The notes: generated by a model from the sequence alone, not told the origin. Positions 33,540 to 46,441 are shown, counted from the first letter of the stretch. The stretch: 64,000 bases of DNA from Owenia fusiformis (GCA_903813345.2 CAIIXF020000005.1:15813375-15877374); one strand, 5' to 3'. A program made the numbers and translations.

Positions 33540-33830
33540 TGCATTGCATTATATAACCAATCACCACATCCAAGGTCATTCCTTATGTGGTTGTCAAAGT
33601 GACAACTGTTTGTGAATTTGTATCTATTATGTGACATGGTAGAAATTATTTGGCAATGTGTGAAAAGAATTGAAGCCCAAGACACAATGCATTGTGTAAT
33701 GACCATTTCTTTCAGGCGTTGTTTCCTAAAACTAACACTCGATGCTGCGCATCTCGTGCAAATTTTAGAAGCAACACCTTCAAGGAATGGTCATTCCAGA
33801 ATGCGCTTAGTCCAGGGCTAAAAATCCTTA
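33540..33830 (+). repeat. Dispersed repeat, second copy of the 19.5-kb family
   Basis: Shares CATCCAAGGTCAT, ATGTGGTTGTCAAAGTGACA, GTGTGAAAAGAATTGAAGCC, AACACTCGATGCTGCG, AGCAACACCTTCAAGGAATG and AAAATCCTTAAA with 19,480-19,790 in the same order and orientation. It is followed by a short duplicated ATTATGGTCCCCT (33,850-33,882). Confidence 0.8.
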
Positions 33831-34617
33831 AAGGCCGGTGTGAAAGAAATTATGGTCCCCTGGGGATTATGGTCCCCTTTCTTAAAGGCCTTTACTGTAC
33901 CTGATTGTGGATACGGTAATAAGGGAAAGAGTTGTATTTGGTTTTAAAGTTGCTAGCAACTCCCATTAAAATATCAGGTTACATCCACATTTTAACATGG
34001 GACAGAAAGTCAGGATTAGTAAGTTTAATTAACAGGATTGCTTAATACTTGATTTTGATTGGCTAAGCTTGAGGACTTTTAAATTTGAAAAATGTTATTT
34101 CTGTTTTTAAATGTCTTGTCACAACCCAACAAAATGATGAAGTTAAAATCTAACTGCAGAATATGAACATCAAAACATTGAAATATATACATAGCAAAAT
34201 TGGATTCAATACATTTTATCAATCAACATGAAATTTGAGAAAATTGACCAACTTTGTGAAAATATCAAAAATCCAGTTATTTTGGCTGTTCCATTAGTCT
34301 GCCTCCTATTTATACCCCATGTCCCTCTTTAGATAACTGCCTGTTACTTATATTATATAAAGGCAGAATATCAGGATATAAATGCAGCGACAGAAATGTT
34401 GATTGGGTAGCTGTAATTTGATAACTCCGTCTATTTAGCCCTAAGTCATTCTGATACTCATAGCATCTTTCTGTTTCACCATAATCATCGAATCATTTCA
34501 AGGTCGAGAAGAAATGTCATGGTTTATGCATGATGCCCTAAAGCCCATAGTAGCCGAAGTGCTTGAATCATAAATCATTAATTAAACTTACCTAAACCAG
34601 CTGATGTCATTTTTATG

Positions 34618-34775
34618 AGACCTCATTTGAGTTTGAAAAATTCCGGCGGATTCGGTTCTTTGGCAATTTTGGCCAAAATTGAACATCACCTGAAAAGTGC
34701 TCTTACTGGTGAAAAACTGCATGATTTTGTAATAATTTGTCGAAATCCCCGACCTTCTCCTGACTGCGGGCCTGA
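34618..34775 (+). mobile_element. Decayed copy of the CAGGCCCRTAGCCAG MITE
   Basis: Shares TTGGCAATTTTGGCCAAAAT, CACCTGAAAAGTGCTC, GAAAAACTGCATGATTTTG and the right end CTGACTGCGGGCCTG with the element at 31,685-31,869. The left terminus is degraded. Confidence 0.7.
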
Positions 34776-36523
34776 AGGCTTGATACTAAATATTTTATCA
34801 AGACTGATCCAACCGTGACTTGTCAAAAGTATAATTAGGAATATGAGAACGATGGCATTGGTTATTTAAAGCATGGGCTTTTAAAAAGAAAACGTAATGA
34901 GAGACCAATCCTACCATCTTTCTTTCGTCCATGTACTTAACCAACTTTAACTGTTTTTGCCAGACAGAGCCTGTGAATTACTTGAAACTTATTTAATAAA
35001 ATGTCCACTTTGTTATAGCACTTAAAGGGACAAAGTGCTGAAATGAAGTCTCACTTTTGATCTTCATAGTGTTTCCAAAGGATAAATAAGTACCTGATCT
35101 TTCATTTGACACCAAAAATAGCTCAAACAGACCACATAAGACTTGACACTAGATCATGAAAAATTATTTTTGATCTATCAATTTATATGTGTCAAGTTTT
35201 TAGCAATGCCATAGAAAGGTGGCATTGTTGTTTGCATTGATTATCCATTCATTTTTGATAGGATTTTCAAGCATACGCCATCTTTTAATCCAAGAGTTAT
35301 TTAAAACATACATTTTGTGAAAAGTGGTAATTCACTTTTTTCAATCTCTGAACTTCAAATGCCGTTTTCTATGCGAATAATTTTTTTTGCACTTCAGAAT
35401 TATCCCAAATTAAAGTTTTTATCATATTTGATTGACTGCGTGAGTGACATGTCTCAAATAATATTTTGTCCTTTTTCCTTCAAAAATAGGCGCATTGCCT
35501 GTTTAATAGCATTCCCCGTAATTCCTTTGTTGCTCTAATATCTATAGTTTATTTAGGTGCATGACGCACGACCTTATCTCTATATATCCCATTAATAAAA
35601 CAGGATGGTTTTGTATTTCTCACAGTGCAACTAGGTTACCTTAGTTTATCATTATTGCACCTATTAAATTCTATGTTTCCGTCAAAATATCATACCCTTC
35701 AAAATGCGCACTTGGCATTATCTAATGGCCAAATGTTCCACAAACGATGAAATCCAATAAACACTCCAAGCCTTGACTCTGAAAATGGCCATAAGTCAAA
35801 GCTGTTTCAAATATTAAAATTAGTTGAATATTAGATTCTTACAATAACTATCTTTCCGATTGAGAGTAACAGTTTCGTAATCTATTTTAAAGTAGAGACT
35901 CTCGAAGGAGCGTTTCACGCACCATATCAAGTGCCACATTTGCTTATCAAGTGCCATATTTGCTCGAGTAGCAACCAGGGGGATTCCCCAAAGTTCATCG
36001 ATACCATTATCGTATCAATGGTGGCCTTCACATCAACAAGGTATTACATATAACTGAAGGAATGCACTGGTTTAAACAGTATGGACCTTCTTGGTAGACC
36101 CATTTACTAGTACTTAACGTACATGAATATGATATTCTCTCTTTAAAATCCGATGGCATATGATAACACAATAGATAATAGGCCTAGTATATAAATATGC
36201 AAAAGTTTATAACATTGCAACGTTCAACAACGTTTATGTTAAGTTATTTTGGGGTAGGGACGGGGAGACTGTTCTCCGAATGTCAGGTGCTGGTTTTAGG
36301 TGTCTGCTAAATACGTGCTGTGTTTTGCCATGCATATACTATACGCCTTCCATGTATTACATAATTCATTTTTATTTAATCATATTTGTTATTCATTTTA
36401 TTGAACGTGTTCAAGAGATCAATAAACTCATACTCGAGCAAAGCGGGAGTTATTCGCCATAATTCTTTACGTTTTTGTTGATGTCTGCGACTACTGATCA
36501 TTCTCACGTATGCTGATTTAATA

Positions 36524-36653
36524 GAGAGGCTAAGCTAGCATATAAAATCGAAACGCCAACCTATACATATGACCAATCGCCCATACAAATGCATCGCTTA
36601 AATAACTTATGTTGACCTTTAGGTTGTGAAAAACATTGCAAGCTTAAGCTCCC
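36524..36653. mobile_element. Short MITE, family of 38.5 kb
   Basis: Left end GAGAGGCTAAGCTAGC and right end GCAAGCTTAAGCTCCC are imperfect inverse copies. Internal CATATAAAATCGAAACGCC and GGTTGTGAAAAACATTGCAA are shared with the element at 38,510-38,722, which is longer. Confidence 0.75.
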
Positions 36654-38509
36654 TACTTCGTACTTCGGTTCAAATCAAAGTTTTTTACAATTGAAATATT
36701 GTTCATTGAAACTAAGCTCATAATGCTTTATTAATAATCAGAAATGTACCACAAAGAAGTGGCATATCCCACCACAGCCTCCACGATATTCGCCGAATGA
36801 ATAACAAATAAAATACTGATAGGTCTATATATTAAACAAATACTGGATGATCAGGAGCTGGATATGGCAGAATACCTATTCGAGAAAAAATATTGGGCAG
36901 CCGATGATAAGGGTAATTGTGATTGATTAAGTACATTTTTTCTTCTATTTTCCGCCAGTTTCAGATGTAAGCTTTAAGTAGTACTCCAGTTATTAAGAAA
37001 TATAACTCTGAAGTGGGAATGTTGCAAAAACATTGAAAAAAATATCCGACCCTTTTTCTCGAAAGGGTCAGATATTAAAAAAATATCCGGCAGTTTTCAG
37101 AAAAGAGCAGAGTATTGCCAAATTACAAGCAACTAAGAACCAATCAGATTTTAGTATTTTAATGAGGTGCATAATAACATAAAATATACAAATAAGAAAA
37201 TATTTGCATTTGCACATAACACCTTAAGTAAGTGGGTGGGAAAATATCCTCTATCAGATTTGCAAAAAATTAATTAAAGGTAGTGTTTCTAAAGTTATAT
37301 AAAATGCACATTCTATTCATTTTAAAATATCTATGATTTCCCATTTTGGATTTTTCTTATTTTCATATATGAATATTAAGTAATGTGTATTTTGTATTTT
37401 TCAAAATTTTCTCTTTGAATCGGTGGTGCAAATACAGGTGTTTTTCGAGATACAGGTTGTTGGTTTCTGTCGCTTTATTTATACAGCTTCGTTTTAACCT
37501 GTCGTAAAGAAAGATTTTCTTAAGAAGGTTAGACTTCTTGATACGTATGCGCAATTAATTCTCTGGATTCTATGATGGGTCAATGTGCTCTGCAGTCAAT
37601 AATTCCTTAATTTACTGACTTCTTAAGTCATCTTGCGCTCTGTATCCACTTTATTTTCGCGAAAGTCAAGCGCTCTGCAAATTAAACTGATTTCATTATG
37701 CCCAGCAGGCCCAAGGGAAGACTTAGGGGTCTTATATGAAATAAGGCGTTTATTATTCTTAAGATTATTAAACGCATTCATCTCAAGAAGTAAGCACTTA
37801 TCAAGATATTTTATTACCATATGACCTTTATTTGATGGGATCTTAAAAATGCAATTGAGTGATCCTAGATGAATTCAAAAATAGTTATATTTGACGGTTT
37901 TAAATAAGGAATCTCGACAGTTGGTACATGTCTCAATTATCATTTTTGAAAAAGGAAAAAACATATAGTTGACTATTTCAGGCGATTGAGGAGTTCAGAT
38001 GATAAAGGCAAGAATATAAGTATAAACGGTATTAGGGATAGTGTTTCAAGCGTGTGTAAAAATACTTTTTATTCTAGTCCAAAATATACTGGAAATATGT
38101 TTCAATTCTCAGTATACCTATGATTTAAGTGAATCTTAATTTGCTTGAAAATAATAACTGCACCGATGGAACCCAGAATTGAAAGCACTGAGGGAGATGA
38201 GAAACTGAGTTCAGTCTCTGGTGACATGGTATTATCCGTGTTCTATCTAGATCAAGTTAAGCATAATAGCAAAGCTGGATTTAGTAAGAGGATATAATAA
38301 GCCTGTCTACAAATGTTCAACCTGACTGAGATGACACCCAGCAGGTCGAATTGCCAATTTCCCAAAGTGCCTATTTGAATTGTTTCATTATTGCAAAGAA
38401 TATAGAATCACTAACAAGTACCCTTTCGTAGCGAACAAACAAACAACCTATCAAACAAACGAACCAACGACTAAACAAATCAACAAACGGACGCCATATA
38501 TCGATATTA

Positions 38510-38722
38510 GGGAGTTTAAGCTGGCATATAAAATCGAAACGCCGATATGTTTACCAATGTACATGTATAACTGTATATATGTTAATTTATCTAATATAAA
38601 ATTTATATAAAAATTAATCTATAACACATCAGAAATGGTGGATAAAATAAACAAATAAAAAATCGCTTAAATATTTTCCGTTCACGTTTGGGTTGTGAAA
38701 AACATTGCAAGCTTAAACTCCC
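38510..38722. mobile_element. 213-bp MITE flanked by TATTA
   Basis: Left end GGGAGTTTAAGCTGGC and right end GCAAGCTTAAACTCCC are inverse copies (14 of 16). TATTA lies on both sides (38,505-38,509 and 38,723-38,727), a probable 5-bp target duplication, although a TA duplication plus longer termini is an alternative. It shares its subterminal sequence with 36,524-36,653. Confidence 0.85.
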
Positions 38723-39735
38723 TATTATCAGTGTTATAACGCCAAAGCAAAAAAACGCAAATAAAAAGAACAAAATCTGCGAGCATGATTTCGTTAATTG
38801 CCACTATGTCTTCTGACAATTTCGGTCGAGTAGTAGCCGGCTCAGTTATAATAAGTGTCTTTGTGAGTCAGGATATACTACTGACGTAGGTACCAAACGA
38901 CCTTTTCAAACACAAGGTAATTTAAATGAATGAGATCTCACCTTTCTAGTCCAAATTGCTTGATCTAGAAATTAAGACAATCACGTCGCGTTAAAATCTA
39001 TTTATGATTTTCAAGCCGTTTAAAAATGCATGGAGGAAGAAATCTATCGCTGCAATTCTGTCTTGTTTGACCCTATATAAATCTTCTTGAATACAATTCA
39101 ATTTGCATCTTCTCTTAATTTTCTCTTATTGCTCCTAGAGGTGAACTATGTCATCCAGGAAATATAAACGTTCTCATTTTTTACAGTCCATCATTTTTAT
39201 GGGCACCGTTTTGATAAATTGAATGCTTAGTTGTCGGGAACGTTGTCCCGATACTCATGAAGAGGTGAGACGATCACTTGCCTTGTTTCTAGATGTAGTC
39301 CCCAAAACCGATATACCTTTCAATAAATTCCCCTTTGGTGATAAACAGATACTAGGATACATTTTCCCTTTTTCCTTATTTCACTAGATGTAGGCAGAAT
39401 TCCCAGGATATTTTTATCACAAAGTATGTCATTATCACATGTTTGAAAAAATCTAAACGTTTGCAAACAAATAGTTGGAGAAGACAACAGAATCGTCGAT
39501 ACACCTCACTATTGTTGCGTAAACTGAACGGGTTAAAAGTGCAAATCTTAATACTTTAGGAATGTCAAGTTTACGTAACAAAAGCGATGAAATACATAAA
39601 TATGGACGGTTCTGTCATTTCACGAACTATTTCGTGCTAAAAAATCTTTTGGATTTCTAAAAACATATGCTACATAGACTTGTGCCGAATTTGGGTTGAT
39701 TTATGCAACATCTCAAGGAAAACAATCTTACCCCC

Positions 39736-40502
39736 CTATCACACCAAACTAGTTCTTACCCGTTCTTGCCAGTCCTACGAAAACGTTTTAAAACGGGCTC
39801 AATCTGGCTGTGGTCGGGAAATATGTCTGAAATAATTAGCTTCTTTGTTCTTAAACAGTCTTCAATACGTCCATCTCGTTCGCAGTTCGTTCAGGTCGCA
39901 CCACGTTCGGTGTGCAACGTCGTAGAACGCGTCCCTTAGTCTAGAAGGTCAACATGACCTGATTACAGAACGGTATGGTCGCCATCGAATTTTGAATCGA
40001 TTCAACATTCTAAAATCACATTTCCGTCTGAAAACGTTCATAAAGTTCGTAAATAGACCTTAGAAGTCCTTAGAAGTTGCATCTACGTTCATTCCGTTCG
40101 CAGTTTTGAAGAACGCAGTGGCAACTTGTTTTGTGTGATAGCTATATTTTGTTAACTCGTTCATAAGCAGTGTTAAATACGTTCTTAATCAGTTTAAACC
40201 CGTTTGCAATTAGTTCTACCTCGTTCTCAACACGTCTTCAGACAGTTTAACTCGTTGTTAAAACGTCCCTAATAGGATTGAAGTACGATGGTTCCGTTCG
40301 TAGTACGTCCAGCTCGTCGTTAGTACGTTGTCACTCGCGAGAACATTTTGAGTATTGTCTAAGTTCTTAAGGACCTACCCGTTCGAGTACGTTCGATGAA
40401 GTTTGTAAATAGATCCCAAACGGTTCTTAGTAGGTCCAGTCCGTTCGTACACAGTTGAAGCCCGTTTTCGAGAACGTAGTGAGAACTAGTTTGGTGTGAT
40501 AG
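39736..40502. mobile_element. 767-bp TIR element, possibly composite
   Basis: The left end CTATCACACCAAACTAGTTC and the right end GAACTAGTTTGGTGTGATAG are perfect inverse copies over 20 bp. A third, similar end (ACTTGTTTTGTGTGATAG, 40,124-40,141) lies inside, so a roughly 400-bp unit may have been joined to, or interrupted by, a second one. The interior is packed with CGTTC/AGTTCG subrepeats (CGTTCGCAGTT, TCGTTCTCAACACGTC). No transposase ORF and no clear TSD. Confidence 0.82.
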
Positions 40503-40557
40503 TAGGGTTACCGAACCTTCCAACCGGAACCACAGCCATCTTGTTACAGATACAGCG

Positions 40558-40589
40558 TAAGTTCAGTTCAGTTCAGTTCAGTTCAGTTC
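40558..40589 (+). repeat. (AGTTC)n microsatellite
   Basis: About six perfect AGTTC pentamers. It lies 55 bp after the right end of the 767-bp TIR element. Confidence 0.95.
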
Positions 40590-41009
40590 TTGACTTCAGT
40601 GACTTGATTTACTGGAATGGTCAATTACTATCGGACACGCGTTCTAATTCAGCCTCCTTTTCTGGCCGGAATCACACTTGTTGACTTTGATTGCTGAATA
40701 CTCTCGTTCTCATCTGATTCTATCTCGTAATTATAGAATCGTCTCACATAAACATTGACGTTGGCTATTTTGTTAACATTTGTCTAATCTAGAATGAAGG
40801 AAAGGTCTTAACAATTTTATTTGTCACGATCTCACGCCATCGTGCCAAGAAGAGAGCATCTGTTGTGTGGGTGTATCTATTATCTAGACCGGATGTCTTA
40901 TATGTACCCAATATGTCGGTATATTAATATGTACTAATAGAAACGTGAAATTTTATAGGTCGGAGGGGTTTCTTTCACTTTTATTATGTAATTTCTAGTA
41001 TTAAGTATA

Positions 41010-41172
41010 GGTAACCACCACAAGTTGTGAAATAGTGTGTTATGGTCTCCAACTTTTTGTGGTCGGTGTTTGGGGGATGGTGTTCAACGTCTGTAACAGC
41101 GTTCGGCATCTGTATCAGCGTTCGGTGTCTGTTTAAATGGCAGGTGGTGACATTTTACATGTTATGTCTTGT
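41010..41172 (+). repeat. Dispersed GTGGTGAC-hairpin repeat, copy 4
   Basis: Contains ACCACCACAAGTTGTG, CTCCAACTTTTTGTGG, GGTGTTTGG, a local GTAACAGCGTTCGGCATCTG duplication (GCGTTCGGCATCTGTATCA / GCGTTCGGTGTCTGT), then AAATGGCAGGTGGTGACATT and ATGTTATGTCTTGTG. It is the copy farthest from FANK1. Confidence 0.78.
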
Positions 41173-42293
41173 GATTATTTCTTCATTTCCAACATTGGGT
41201 GTGCTCATACAAAATATTCATGTCCCTAATCGCAGATAAAGCGATATTCCCACATCTATTTTAGGTATCTTTATGGAGATTTAGGCTAATTATGTTGGTA
41301 AGTCTGATTTTGAGGCACATTGTCTTGCAGAATTATGTGTGGAAAGGCCAATTCGACATGGAACATTAGAAAGCGATCTTTATTCCTCACACTGTTTTCA
41401 TTTTTAATTTAAAATGATACGTTGATTTCATTTTCAAATGTTTAAATAAAATTTACTTTCTACAAAATGAAGATGGAGTGTAAAAATTCCTCATCTTATT
41501 TATTTCCCAATAGAGAAAATTCATAAAATCCATTATTTTCAGCCTGATTTCGGTATAGTATTCCAAGTGAAGAGCCATTGATGAAAATAATATCATTAGT
41601 CACCTGTTTATGTACTCCCAGGCTTTTTATTTTTTGAATTGTATTTAATTGAAAATCAGTACTGACTTTTGTAAGGCTAGGGACTACCTAACATCTATTT
41701 TATGTAGACGAATAAAAAGAAAAGGACGAAATTATCCATCGTTTATACACACGTTGTTCATCTGTAAATTGATCACGTAAAATGTATGCCTCCAGAGCAG
41801 CTTTCCCGAAGTTCTGAACAATGCCATAAATTTCATCATGATAAACCATGACATCTCAAATCTTCTCAGCCCTGAGATGTTTTCAGGTAAAACAGAAAGA
41901 TGCTATGAGTATCAGAATGATAAATTTTGTCCCTAAATCTTGACACTGATGATACGAACTGATGTCATATAAAGCATGAAATCAGTAAATAATCGAGCAA
42001 GAATGATAAATTGGTTCCATTATCCTCAACTGTGACTAGAATATGAGCTTCTTTATCAGATTATCATTAGCGACGACTCACATTAAAGTTAACTTAGCCC
42101 AATGGAATGTCTTCCGAACATTCTGTCGTGCTATAGAGCTATAACTCTACAAAATCAAACCCTAATGATTCAAAATCAAACCTTAATAACTCAATGGTAT
42201 GCAGTCGAATATTGATTTCGAAATGTAAGTGTAAATAAATTATGAAACCAAACAAGATAAATATCCCTAGCACTGTTTCACCCTGTGTAAAAT

Positions 42294-42541
42294 GAGCCTG
42301 TTTAACGTTGGGTGCGGTTTATGGGGGCTGGGTGCAGTTTACTCTTATCACTCGTGAAACATCTTGTGATCATTTTGATACATTCCTGGAAGATTATTTT
42401 GCGTTTTAATCAAATCACAGAGACAGTGTTTTAAAAAAACATCGTAAATTAAAATAAAAAAATGACCGTTTGGAGCACCGAGAGCTCGTGTAAACCGCAC
42501 CAAGGGGTCCTATAACCGCACCTAGTTTGTTCAGCAGGCTC
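42294..42541. mobile_element. 248-bp MITE with GTGCGGTTTA termini
   Basis: Left arm GAGCCTGTTTAACGTTGGGT then GCGGTTTATGGGGGCTGGGT then GCAGTTTA; right arm TAAACCGCACCAAGGGGTCC then TATAACCGCACC then TTTGTTCAGCAGGCTC. The arms are imperfect inverse copies over about 48 bp, with an internal direct repeat of GGGTGCGGTTTA in each arm. No TSD resolved. Confidence 0.85.
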
Positions 42542-42944
42542 GGTATATAGGCATATATATATAGAGAGAGTTTTGTTCAATCGTATCGAGGTGTGGAACG
42601 ATGATGGCATGTCATGGATTCATCGTTTTGAGGGAAAGTGTCTTGTTACGTTTGAAGGATACGTGTAGTCCCCGAGGGTATACTTTAATCATCAATTATT
42701 TACGATTGTGATGTTTGATCACGGAGACAAACATCCTACTTCATTTTTTCTTGGTCGTGTACCGGCATTGAGAGCAGCCTTCCGGGATAAATTCAAACTC
42801 AATTAAGAGGTGCAACTCTACAAGAGAACACTACGGATGCCTTCAAGTATGGGCACGAAGGAAGGAAGCACTCGTCCTTTCTTTGTTTCGGCCATGTTGA
42901 TTGATATGGAGAAGCCACGCGATAAACATTCATTGAAATGTACA

Positions 42945-43306
42945 TTAAGGATGTTCCCTGGTCAGATAGGAAAATATTCAATAGTATTTAACTTTTTCTC
43001 AAAAATGGTTTTCTGGGATTCTCACGGGCAACAAAGAATATTAAAACTTTAAAAACCATATGTTAGTGTGCTTTTTTCTGAGCAAGAGGCCTCTAAAGTG
43101 TCAATATTTGACAAAAGTGGGCGTGGCACTTTCTCATTGAAACCCATGTTAAAAATCAGGTTTTCACCCCAAAACACACTTTTGAATATTTAACTTTTTC
43201 TTAAACTCACAGAAACACTTAGTTATGCTATGTACTTCACATTTTGAAAAGAAAAATTAGGGGTTGGTGTTCATCGTTTTCAACTTCGTCCAGGGAACAT
43301 CCTTAA
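42945..43306. mobile_element. 362-bp TIR element bounded by TTAA
   Basis: Begins TTAAGGATGTTCCCTGG and ends CCAGGGAACATCCTTAA, a perfect 17-bp inverted repeat. TTAA at both ends could be the target duplication, as for piggyBac-like elements, with a 13-bp terminal repeat inside. A subterminal ATATTTAACTTTTTCTNAAA occurs twice (near 42,977 and 43,185). No ORF for a transposase. Confidence 0.85.
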
Positions 43307-45797
43307 GATGGCCTAGCCTTTAGTTGTGCATCATACCTTGGATGAAGAATCTTACATAATAGTTTTTAGAACTCACGTGTATAGTAATCCATTAATGACA
43401 TTTCTATTTTAAAGCTACATTGCAAATATTCTAAAGGTTTCTTTTTAATACAATTCCTTCATCTGTTCATTGAGGGGTGAACAGAATTCTTTCACCTTAC
43501 TAGGAAGGCAGCCTATGTCTCATTAGGTGAATCAACGATAATTTGAGAATTCTAAGTTGAAAATTTATTTTAAGGAATAACTAATTTAGTAACTCAATTT
43601 AGTAAAAATTAGGTCCAAATAAAGTTTGCTATGCAACTGTGCAAATAAAGCAAAGGAAAACGCAAAGGTTTCGACTTTTGATAGATAAACGGAGGATATG
43701 CTCACGATTAATTGAAATGAAACCGGAAACATGTACACTCGATCAAATGTTTTAAAGTCCGTACAGCTCAGTTCTATTTCTAATCAAATAGACAAGTGAC
43801 CAACAAGTTGGGCTTCGAATTATCTAAAATTGTTATGGTGCCATGGAGAATTAGAAAAAGACTAATTTAGACCCCCGCATGTAGTTGATGTCTACTTCTC
43901 AGAAGTGATCGCGATTGGCGGTTGGCGATTGGCGAAAGTCTAACTTTATTTCAGCAATCGGGGCCAATTTTTGGTTTTTGAGGCACCCTGTAGTATTGAA
44001 GCAGATAAGACGCTCTGCAGAGTCGTATTATACATCATAATCGAGCATTAATGAAATTATTTATTGGTTTAAACAGGACCTCTGTGTGACATCATTACAA
44101 CAAATCAGTCGTAAAATTCTCATTTGGCGATCATAATACGATGAGCTTAGAATATCTTTTCTGTTTATAGACCCCGATGATGGGTTCCCATTGTAAAATA
44201 CAGTCAATAGTTTCGCTGTTATAATTTAACTAAACGATCCACATTCCAGAAAAGTACACGATAAATCAGAATAAAAAGTAATAAAATGGACACTGGATAT
44301 ATAGGTTTAGAACAAAAGCGTTGCCCTGGGAATAATTTATATAACACAATTTGCATTTCCATGTTCAGCTTATTAAATCTCAAATTTATTTGGTTTCACC
44401 CACTAGTTTAAACTATCATATTCAAGGTCGAACGGTCACAAATTAGTGAGGACCGTAATACTGAATTATTTCGAGCCGTTCTATGTAGGCTGAGTGAGCA
44501 CAATGATTCAAAAGAACACCTTACATTTATATTGAACAATAAATGTGTGATACTGAACAATAAACACGTATCAAGCCTACACTAAATAATCCTACAAGAG
44601 TCAAAGTAAGCGTATTAGTATACAAAACTTTTCTAACCTCTTTTAAACAGCCCTGGGGTTAATTTTTTCTTAGGTTTACTTTTGTTCTTTATTGCATGAT
44701 TCAGAAAATATGCAAATATATATATTAATGTTTCTGCTGTTAAAATAGTTTGATAGCATTTGTTATTCCTCTAATTAATTAAATGTTTTGTAATTAATAT
44801 TTATCAGAAATCACAAAGATAATCATGTTGTGTAAGGACAGGAGCTAAAAACTTTGGAAATAGTAATCTGACAACTTTGAATTCTGAGATTTAGTCTTTA
44901 TTATAGTTGGATAGACACGATTTAAGAGAGTTATTTATAAGACAGAGATATGGCTAAAATTAATTCTATTCTTGGGAAATATAATTTTCTAAACTATAAA
45001 TAAACTAGTGGTTCCACAAACTGGGATTTTAAATCACATCAGTAGCAGACATATACACAATGTTGCTTACAGAAATACAATTTGACATTTCGATTACCTA
45101 GTGCGTGAACGCCACTGGGCAGAAACTTGAAAAAAGAATATTAAGACTTCAACAAGAAATTCGGGCCTTTCTTTTGACAAAGGGAATGTCTAGATAACGC
45201 ATAAGAAAACACATATTACAGGATGAGCCAAATAAATCGTTTGTAAAATGATCATAAATCGCGACCATTGGAAATAGACTAATGGCAATTAGGCATAGTA
45301 GAATGGAAGAAAGAACATTAAGTAAGGTTCAATTGTGCCAAATATGACTTACAGTAAAACCCATACTGCACCGAGTCATTAAGATTTGTTTGGGTTATCT
45401 TTTTGGGAATTTTGAGAATACACAGGTTATGATAAGGGAATTGCATTTACATTTCAATTCCATTAAATTGGAACATTTTGATTTTGAACTTTATGTTCAA
45501 CGATAATGTGTAAATATTGATACGAATTTTCGATCTGAATAAATCAATCTTTTTTCCAATATTTATTGCTAGACTTATAGGGAACAATGACGTTTTATTT
45601 CACAGCCAGAACGCCCCGAACACTTTCAAGAATAGAACTTTTAGATCGATCATTTTTGCGCGAATACAGGCTCCTGGCATCTTGAATCACAAGGTTTCAG
45701 TTGATCCAACTTAATATATTATATTATAACACATTGGAAGTCGAAGATGGGCTCCTGGCCGAATACTTCTATTGTTGTAAAATTATCAATATTCTAT
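43307..45797. other. Gene-free stretch
   Basis: No exon, RNA gene or clear repeat was recognised. It includes a GCGATTGGCGGTTGGCGATT direct repeat at 43,910-43,935, probably slippage. Confidence 0.5.
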
Positions 45798-46441
45798 AAA
45801 ATTCAGCAACGGTATGATTTGACCTTTAGCTAACATTGAACTTTTATTCCTAATTTAGTCGTCATATGTTAAATTCAGCAACGGTGTGATTTGACCTTTA
45901 GCTAACATTGAACTTGTATTCCTAATTTAGTTGTCATATGTTAAATTCAGCAACGGTGTGATTTGAACTTTCGCTAACATTGAACTTGAATTCCTAATTT
46001 AGTTGTCATATGTTAAATTCAGCAACAGTGTGATTTGACCTTTCGCTAACATTGAACTTGAATTCCTAATTTAGTTGTTATATGTTAATTTCAGCAACGG
46101 TGTGGTTTGACATTTCGCTAACATTGAACTTTTATTCCTTATTTAGTCGTCATATGTTTAATTCAGCAACGGTGTGATTTGACCTTTCGCTAACATTGAA
46201 CTTGAATTCCTAATTTAGTTGTCATATGTTAAATTCAGCAATGGTGTGATTTGCCCTTTCGCTAACAATGAACTTGAATTCCTAATTTAGTTGTCATATG
46301 TTAAATTCAGCAACGGTGTGGTTTGACATTTCGCTAACATTGAACTTTTATTCCTAATTTAGTCGTCATATGTTAAATTCAGCAACGGTGTGATTTGACC
46401 TTTCGCTAATATTGAACTTCCTAATTTAGTTGTCATATGTT
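45798..46441 (+). repeat. 72-bp minisatellite, nine copies
   Basis: Nine direct units of AAATTCAGCAACGGTGTGAT, TTGACCTTTCGCTAACATTG, AACTTGAATTCCTAATTTAG and TTGTCATATGTT. Variants (CTTTTATTCC vs CTTGAATTCC; TAGTCG vs TAGTTG) are not random along the array: CTTTTATTCC with TAGTCG recurs at units 1, 5-6 and 8, hinting at multi-unit duplications. The last unit is shortened. Confidence 0.93.

Larger units (their letters stand above)
33907..39735. other. Long gene-free stretch
   Basis: No splice-bounded conserved ORF was found on either strand. It contains three MITE copies described separately and an AAACAAAC-rich segment (38,430-38,490). Reading frames here are short and of low complexity. Confidence 0.5.

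Noticed and set aside
39703-39939. 78-codon ORF inside the 767-bp TIR element as a transposase fragment
   Set aside because: It follows the CGTTC subrepeats and shows no catalytic DDE-type pattern.
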